Below, in pieces: positions 57,299 through 64,000 of a stretch of DNA of 64,000 nt. The stretch's first letter is position 1, and each line of letters starts with the position of its first letter. The notes under the pieces were generated by a model. It was given only the letters and a program-made list of their open reading frames with translations. It searched no databases and was not told the DNA's origin. The translations under genes were made by a program, and so were the position numbers. The stretch is taken from assembly GCA_033439255.1 (NCBI GenBank), contig CM065886.1:2480001-2544000 (forward strand), in the 5' to 3' direction. Source of the DNA: Hericium rajendrae (Eukaryota > Basidiomycota > Agaricomycetes > Russulales > Hericiaceae).

Positions 57299-58928
57299 AT
57301 GGCAGAAATGCATCCGGAGGTATATTCATTTTCCTTTCTACTCTGGTAAGTTTGTGACTGATCTACGATCAGACAATCCTGGAACGCCCGACTCATCCAC
57401 CCTTGATATTTGGTCTGCCCCGCGAGCTCTTGATATACATCCTCGAGCTCGTGCAGGAATCTGAGTGGCTCTATCCAGGCTTTGAACGGCGCTCTCAAAC
57501 CCGTGAAAGCCGATGGCATCGCTTCTCTCTCATATGCCGCGCCTGGCGCATCGTCATCCTCGAATCGCCTTCTCTCTGGCGTCTTATCGAGTTTTCATCC
57601 GCACGATGGACGAGGCTTATGCTCGAACGCTCGGGCGACATGTCGATCGACGTGTGCTACTCCCTAGTTCAGCATGATTTGTCGAATGAGTTCCACATCG
57701 ATGACATCGCAAACATGCATGTCATACTGGACAACATTCATAGGATGAGGCGGCTCCTTCTGCTTGGTGTAGCGGTGCAGCTACTATTTCGATACGCTAC
57801 TGCACCACTCGCCGTACCATTGCTCAAGATACTGCGTCTGGATGCCAACAACAACAGGGGTGGGCACATTGGAGCCCTAGCATCCAGGAGGCCCCCTTTT
57901 CCGAAACAAATCAGCTATGTGACTTAAGACTCACGAACACCATCATCCCACCATCCTCCTTATTGTTTAGGCCCAACGTGACCCGATTGGAGATATCCAA
58001 ATACCGCGCACCCGTGGAAGGATATACACTAAATCAGATGATGGATGTACTGAAGAACATGCCATTTCTCAAGGATCTCTTCCTCGCATATTCTATGGCA
58101 GATTTTAGCAGTGACTACAGCATTACGGACTCAATCTCCCCGAGTGCCGTTGTCCTCCCACAGCTCGAGGCCCTCGAACTCACCAGCAAGACTCTCCTTG
58201 AATGCGCCATCTTCATGCGGCACGTTTCACTTCCGCAGACTACGTACATTCATCTTAACTGTGACTCCGAGACCTCTCAAGGGACCATTCTTCCCTTCTC
58301 TTACCTGCCGCCGAAGCGCCTCGGCGGCTTGGATCCACTGCCACACAGGAAAATCGTTGTCAGATACGACACAATATTTTCTCAGATCTCTAGTTACCCC
58401 TCTGCCATCGACAAGCACCCCAGCGACACCGGTTCCTGGCTGCTCATGAAACTCCCCCACCCCGGATCACAGCACGCGGATGCCGGGATTGCAATCGCGC
58501 GCCTCCTCGGCCCACTTGGTCTACAGTCCGTGACCTCCCTGGTGCTGAGCACATTTGGGGACTTCATGATCTGGTCTCCAATACTCTCCGTCATGCATGC
58601 CGTGGAAGAGATCGAAATTCCCGATCACTCATGGCAGCCCATCGCCAGCTCATTGCTGATCAATGTCCTCCCAGACGCAGACGACGACCTAGCGCCGCGC
58701 ATGCGCATGCTTTGCCCACGCCTCCGCAGGCTGCAGTTCAACAATCGCTTCGAGGCGAGCAGAGTCGATCTGGCATTTTTTGAGGTGCTTGCGACCGTCC
58801 TGGACGAGCGCCAGGAGAGCGGGTTGTTGGTGGAGGCCATTGTCCATGGTGAATGCGTGACGTCGAGGGAACTTAGGAGCTTGGAAGAGATGAAGTGCAA
58901 GAAGGTATGGAAACTTGTGTCGCAGTAA
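57299..58928 (+). pseudogene. F-box/leucine-rich protein, family A copy 2, one frameshift
   Basis: Exon 1 is 57299-57319 (MAEMHPE), then an intron 57320-57372 and the body from 57373. The F-box is LIFGLPRELLIYILELVQES, then WHRFSLICRAWRIVILESPS. The first frame ends with a stop at 57925-57927. The family-consistent continuation (TNQLCDLRLTNTIIPPSSLL onward to ELRSLEEMKCKKVWKLVSQ) is in another frame, already open from about 57855. The shift can be placed near the run ggccccctttt at 57890-57900. No intron of credible length bridges it. Either a recent pseudogene or a single-base sequence error; with one corrected base the gene would be about 540 codons. I report the break as seen. Confidence 0.7.
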
Positions 58929-59164
58929 TTCAGTTCCGTCTTGCTTTGTTGACGCTGTTGGTATTTTCTTGCGATCACTTGTACGGAATGTGTTATGGCA
59001 TTGATATCTCATGAACATGTACTTAGTTCTACGATTTAGACTACAAACTTTGAATACGCAACAAGAAACGAGTTTCTCAATCAGACTGTGCGCTGACAAT
59101 AAACATGATAGTATTTGAAGTAAGGTTTCAAGAGAGACGAAAGATCAACGAGACTGAAGACACA

Positions 59165-60273
59165 TCAATTCAGCATCACACATCTCCACACGTCCTTCCG
59201 CTTCAGCGCCTTGAGGTCCCTCAATTCCGCAATCGAGGACCACTCGCCTTGGACCTGAGCTCGCACCTCAACGCCACTGGCCCGTCGCAGCTCCGACACA
59301 ATGGCCAGCGACTCGAAGAAGAGAGGGTCGACCGTGTGCGTACCAGGGCCAAGGCAAACAAGCGGGTCTGGGGGATGCCATAAATGCATTTGGCGAAGAT
59401 ACGGGCAGAGCAAATATAGGTCCTGCACGCCATTCGGATGCGGCGTTTCCGCGACCTAGTTGAGCGGGGGCACGACCACAGAGACACGGCGGAAAATGCC
59501 ACCACGCGCATACGTACTACAGTGGCAGTCCGAACGGCGGAAAGATGGTTGGGAGAATAGAGCATATTGCAGCAGGGCCTTGCTAAATAACTTAAGAGAC
59601 GTTAGTTCAGGGAGCTGTGCAACATCGTTGGGATCGCCATGGCTCGAGTCGGTGATCCAATATCGGAGAAAAGGCTTGCGGAATAATAGCATGCGTTTGA
59701 ATACTGTCATCGTCTCGTTGAATGTGTATGCCTCCGAGACCATCACTTGATCTTTGTCAAGTAACAATTCAGTATGCTGGGCGGTGAACAGCGAGGACGA
59801 TGGCTGTACGAAAATGCCGCAGAATTTCAACGACTGCAAACGACATACACCCGAGAAAAGCGACTCCGTAATATGGTCTGACCATGTTGCCCAATGCCTG
59901 CGCTCCGCGGATATCCAGAGATAACGTTCGCGTAAGATCTGTGGCAGAAGACGGGTGAACGTCGCCTGGAAATTGAAGTATCACCGGACCATACAGATGC
60001 AATACCCTTATTCGGTGGATGTTGTCGTAGATGAGGCGAGAGAGCAAGACGTGGACCGGTGCAGGACCAGAACAATTCTCTTGCGAATATAAGTACTTCG
60101 TACATCATATCGATCGCGGCGTCACGCGAGCGCTCAAGCTCAAGCATGAGCTCTGCCTCCACTGTCCAGTCGTCGAAATGGATCCATTGTTCCCCATATA
60201 ATTCCATGTCCTGGACGGAAAGGGGGATTCGCACAAGGAGTTCATTGGATAGAATAAGGATTGGAAGCGGCAA
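59165..60273 (-). pseudogene. Decayed F-box gene, family A
   Basis: Fragments of family A in three frames. 60273-59990 has LILSNELLVRIPLSVQDMEL, and ERSRDAAIDMMYEVL comes directly after WIHFDDWT, so the F-box-helix middle is deleted. 59839-59456 has SLKFCGIFVQPSSSLFTA and LTSLKLFSKALLQYALF. 59428-59165 has FFESLAIVSELRRASGV and the terminal SIAELRDLKALKRKDVW. Large deletions and several frameshifts make it an old pseudogene. It is closest to the intact gene at 36347. Confidence 0.75.
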
Positions 60274-61266
60274 ACTAAGTAACTGAGATGGTTTCTGGAC
60301 ACAGGTTTGAGAAGCGGAATGTACTTACTTTGGTTCGATTCCCTTGAAGACATTCTCAACTGTACCGCTTTCATGGAAACGGCGGCTACTTACCCAAAGA
60401 AGAATCGCGGAAGATCTGAATGAAAGTTGTATCAGAAACGTAGAGAGTCGCTATCATTAGGCAAACATCTATAGCAACCGAAATTGACCGTGTAAGAAGC
60501 ACCGGACATGAATGCTTCTCTCCTGAGCTGCTTTAACTTACGTCTTCCTGCCTCTTTCTATCGTGTCAGTACTTACCAGATTTCCATCATGACATGCAGT
60601 ACTTACCATTTTCTCTCCCGCTAAGTAAGTACAGTATGATGAATCTTCGATCACAATCAAAATTACGCTTTGGAAGCCCAAGTTCAGCCAAGTTCTGTAT
60701 GTAATTCGCGATGTAAAAAACGCTGACGCGACTGGCGCCTATTCGTCCATATTGTTCGAAATGTTCTCACCCATTCTCATCCCCTCACCGGCCTCACCGT
60801 TCAGTAACTTCCTTCAACCTGCAGGTGACAATTGCAAGGCAGGTCAGCCGAAGGATCTTGGGCATCACTGATCCTCGTTTGTGCTTAATGCTGATTCAGG
60901 AATCCATGTTTCCCGAGCAGGCGCGGAGGTCTCAGGTTTGTGAGCAACCGTGGACGGTAAGGAGGTCGCATGCATCGAGCATTTTGTTCCGGCCGATCTG
61001 GAACCCGCCCTGAGACCATGAATGCGGTCGGGGACGGCGTTGGAATTGCGTATATCGTCGCTGAGGGGCTTAGTCAACGCGACCGCCTCGCGCATCTTGA
61101 CGAAGTTCTCGAACACGCCCCCTGCTGATCTAGTTAGGGAGCGCGCCTCCCACCATACCTCTCCGCAGCCTATAAGACACTCTCCAGCATCTTCGATTGT
61201 TCCATCTCCTTTCAATCACCTAGGCCGACTCGGCGCTCTCCCCTATCGATTCAATTCATTCCCATA
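60274..61266. other. Intergenic region
   Basis: Promoter of the quinone reductase on the right; the left part is AT-rich with agtacttac repeats (about 60565-60625). No gene seen. Confidence 0.45.
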
Positions 61267-62298
61267 ATGTGTCTCCCATGTCTCTCGTCCGACAAGCAAG
61301 GCAAAAACTTTACTGACGCCGACGCAACCAAATCGAAAGTGGAGCCGAAACCGAACCACGCCCCTGCGAAAGGTATAAACACGCTCCGCCTCTTCCCCAC
61401 ACTTCCGCTCATCCACCCCATTCCCACAGAACCCTCCCCTGCATCCACCACTCCTGCAGTAGCCTCCACTACGCTCGCAGTAGCCTCCACTACGCCCGCA
61501 GTAGCCTCCACCATGTCTACCCCGAAAGTTGCCATCGTCATTTACTCCATGTACGGCCACGTCGCGAAGCGTGCGTCCCATTCGTTCACTGCACCCCTTA
61601 CCTGTCTCAACTGACCGCACCCACGCGCAGTCGCCGAGGCCGAGAAAGCAGGCATCGAGTCTGCCGGGGGTCAGGCGACGATCTACCAGATCCGAGAGAC
61701 GCTCTCGGACGAGATCCTCACAAAGATGCACGCGCCGCCCAAGGGCGACTACCCGCTCCTCGCGCCCGCGGACCTCGTCAAGTTCGACGCCTTCCTCTTC
61801 GGCATCCCGACGCGCTATGGGAACTTCCCCGCGCAGTGGAAGGTGCGTCTTCCCACGCGCCTCTCCTGCACGCACTGATGCATGTACGTGGTCGCGTAGA
61901 CGTTCTGGGACGCGACGGGCGGGCTGTGGGCGTCCGGCGGGCTGTGGGGCAAGCAGGCCGGTCTCTTCATCTCGACGAGCGGCCTCGGCGGCGGACAGGA
62001 GTCGACTGCGATCGCGGCGATGTCGACGCTCACGCACCACGGCATTTCCTATGTCCCGCTCGGATACATGCCCGCGTTCGGCCAGCTCTCGAGCCTTGAC
62101 GAGGCCCACGGTGGTGCGTGTTTTGTTTCTTTATTGGGTATGTGGTGCTGATGAAGATCGTGGGCATCAGGCTCGCCATGGGGCGCGGGAACGCTCACTA
62201 GGGCGGACGGGTCGCGTTTTCCGTCGCCGCTTGAGCTTGAGATCGCGACGATCCAGGGCAAGACGTTCTGGGAGCGCGTAGCTAGCAAGGCGGCTTGA
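61267..62298 (+). CDS. WrbA-type NAD(P)H:quinone reductase (flavodoxin fold)
   Basis: Five exons: 61267-61372, 61430-61570, 61631-61842, 61900-62113, 62171-62298, giving 266 aa. Residues 1-65 form a low-complexity leader with a Cys-containing start ([13 protein letters not shown]) and a triple 7-residue repeat around PAVASTT. The flavodoxin domain follows: [20 protein letters not shown] (FMN phosphate loop), [37 protein letters not shown] and [13 protein letters not shown], ending near [20 protein letters not shown]. Members reduce benzoquinones by two electrons; in wood-decay fungi this protects against, or drives, quinone redox cycling during lignin attack. The Cys-rich start may be acylated (inference). 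The canonical bacterial protein lacks the leader, so a second ATG at 61513 (MSTPKVAIV) could start a shorter form. Confidence 0.93.
61453..61515 (+). repeat. Coding 21-bp tandem repeat, three units
   Basis: Units at 61453-61473, 61474-61494 and 61495-61515, core gcagtagcctccactacg. They encode three 7-residue PAVASTT-like repeats in the leader of the quinone reductase, a likely site of length variation between strains. Confidence 0.8.
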
Positions 62299-62884
62299 GA
62301 CGCGGTTGGCTTCTAGGTATCTGGACAGAGTTTACGCTGCGAACGGTGTCGATACGTAGTAGTGTTGTTGTCGTTCGGTGTGATAGAACTTTGAGTGTAG
62401 TCTTATATAGTTTCTAGTGCGGCGAGCGATAACTTATATATGCTTCAAAGGTATACCCCACACCTAGCTCAGTGCACGTACAGGAAATGTTCAAGGGAGT
62501 ACAAGAAGTTGACGGTAACCGGTTTACTGGGTATCCCGGGAGAGCCGGGCCGTCAAACAGCGCGTCGCGTCGCTCGCGGTTCGGACTCAACTTTCTCAAC
62601 AACCCTACAGCAATTCGTTTTTTGCTTACAAGCAACGCCGTTCAGCATTCAGATGTGAGTATTTTCGTACTTTTTGGACTGCAACAATTTGTTGTATTTC
62701 AGTGTCTTACGTATGTAATGGGTCAGTTTTGTGGTACAGATTCGGACTGGTCTCGCGGCCTCCATCCATACCAGCAATTCTGGTTTTCGGCAAAGTCCTA
62801 TAGCAAATAGCCGTTTTATATACACACAAGCCAATATCAACTACCTTCCCTCTAAAGTTGTAGGTAGCGGGCTACATAAGCATC
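62299..62884. other. Intergenic region
   Basis: 3' UTR of the quinone reductase; no further gene seen. The last stretch precedes the F-box remnant. Confidence 0.45.
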
Positions 62885-63110
62885 ATGGCGACGGCAGGGG
62901 TACCTGACTTCACGAAGTTCGTAATGACTCTATGATGGTGAATTCTACCCTCATTGACGTCTTCATCCAGAGCGGATGAATTTTGGATTGAGGTTGTCTA
63001 GCCTCGGATCGCCCAGATCCAGAGCGTATCACCTCGAGATTCGAAAAGTCACGTCGAACATGCTCGATGCCATGCACCGGGCGATCGACCTTTTACGAAC
63101 GAGCTGAATT
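62885..63110 (+). pseudogene. 5' remnant of an F-box family B gene
   Basis: Starts atggcgacggca, with a 36-nt first-exon frame ending acgaagttc|gtaatg as in the intact copies, then gatgaattttgg and a gtatcacctcgagattc block matching the SPRDS segment of copy 3. An in-frame tag, a deletion after cgtcgaacatgctcg and a stop in acgaacgagctga end it before the F-box. It overlaps by a few bases the minus-strand gene that follows, so that gene was probably joined to it by a rearrangement. Confidence 0.65.
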
Positions 63111-64000
63111 ACCCCGTACCTCCCCTTGCTTCGTCATCTTCAAGGTCCTAAGTTCCTTGAGAGAGACATGTTCACCCTGAATGACAACCTTCTCCACCGG
63201 TATACCGCCTGTTCTGCGCATGTCGAGCACAATCGCGAGTGACTCCAAGAACAGGGGGTCTGCTATCTTGCAGCAGCGCAAGTCACAAGGATGTGTGAAC
63301 TGCAGCCGGCGAAGGCACGGGCAGGGCATCTGTACGCCCTGCCCGATGGCATGCTGAGCTTGGACTGGCATGATAGTAGACAGCGCGCAGACGAAGAGGT
63401 TCCACTTGCAGCCGAGGACGTTGACCTCCTCAACCGACTGCAGCACAACGAGAGTCGGTGACCAATCAATGGAGAGACTGCCTGAGTAGAGCGTCAAAGA
63501 AGTCACGGACAGCAGGTGCAGCGGGCTAAGGATGTGCGTGATTCCGGCTCCGGAGATGGCATGGTGCGTGGACGGAATGCGGACGTCCAATTCGAAAGCT
63601 CCGGGGGTATTGCAATGAACGTCAGTGGTAGAGGGCAAACCATGAATTTTAACCTGCATTCCGAGATAAAAGATAGTGAGTTTCGTGAGTGGCAGTGGCT
63701 CAAGCCATTGCGGTGCTGCTGGGGAAGGTAGGACAGCGGGAGGATGGCTTCAGCAAGCAGATCCGAGATGCAACGCAAATGAACGCAAGTGGTCTGCGGA
63801 AGAGAGAGAAGCTGAATGAACCTGGCGCATTCGAACAGAGTATTGCAAGTGAATTCGAACAACTGTAGTTGCAGAAAAACAATACTGCTCTGCGGGTCCA
63901 GATTTGTGTCCGTGACGTCGTTGTCACCAAAATGTTCCTTGATCCAGGAATGAATAGAGAGCTCTTCGAGTGATGACATGTTATTGAGCACATTCATCAT
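63093..64000 (-). pseudogene. F-box family A copy (C-terminal part), one frameshift
   Basis: Truncated by the window edge. The part from 64000 down reads MMNVLNNMSSLEELSIHSWI and FLQLQLFEFTCNTLFECARF, matching the leucine-rich half of the genes at 57299 and 36347. After LSYLPQ (about 63725) that frame loses similarity. The family sequence resumes in another frame (EPLPLTKLTIFYLG, then SVTSLTLYSGSLSIDWSP and ESLAIVLDMRRTG) to the stop at 63093-63095. The shift lies near the run ttcccc (complement of ggggaa, about 63721-63726). Pseudogene or single-base error; the F-box itself is outside the window. Confidence 0.65.

Noticed and set aside
57865-57895. An intron (gtgggc...ccctag) repairing the F-box frameshift
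   Set aside because: It would be about 27 nt, so a real frameshift or a sequence error is the better reading.

Overview
This 64 kb window looks like nuclear DNA of a polypore-type basidiomycete. Nearly every gene is cut by 45-65 nt GT-AG introns with CTRAY-like branch points, and the gene content is typical of mushroom-forming fungi: DUF6533 and DUF6534 membrane proteins, a DUF6589 mobile-element ORF, large F-box/leucine-rich families, and a flavodoxin-like quinone reductase. Domain names come from recognising motifs by eye; no search was run.

Layout. 1-1029: 3' end of a methionine-permease-like transporter. 2589-4344: a DUF6533 membrane-protein gene in 15 very small exons, two of them apparently 2 nt long. 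5333-28818: an array of five APC-superfamily amino acid/choline-type permeases, all on the plus strand. The array is split between its third and fourth members by about 8 kb of repeats (14.5-22.8 kb). These hold a foldback element, a tRNA-like sequence, a decayed DUF6589 ORF, and a 3.6 kb GC-rich element bounded by long inverted repeats that sits inside that ORF. 29007-35025: two tandem minus-strand FAD monooxygenases of the phenol-hydroxylase type. The first is intact; the second has an in-frame stop, a frameshift and an altered GD motif. 36.3-64 kb: an F-box-rich region with about nine F-box genes or remnants. Interspersed are an SDR reductase with an odd splice acceptor (39444-40796), a 21-exon DUF6534 membrane protein (41221-43405, minus), eIF3g (49897-51071, minus), a small Cys-rich protein (53805-54262) and a WrbA/benzoquinone-reductase-like flavoprotein (61267-62298).

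There is no operon logic here. The window is organised by tandem duplication (permeases, monooxygenases, F-box genes) followed by decay. The permeases probably move amino acids or amines across a membrane. The monooxygenase, SDR and quinone reductase fit aromatic and quinone metabolism of a wood- or litter-decaying fungus, but nothing in the sequence shows that they share a pathway. The most unusual signal is the extreme intron density and microexon use in the two predicted multi-pass membrane-protein genes. Exon lengths also show four introns that are present in four permeases and precisely absent from the fifth.
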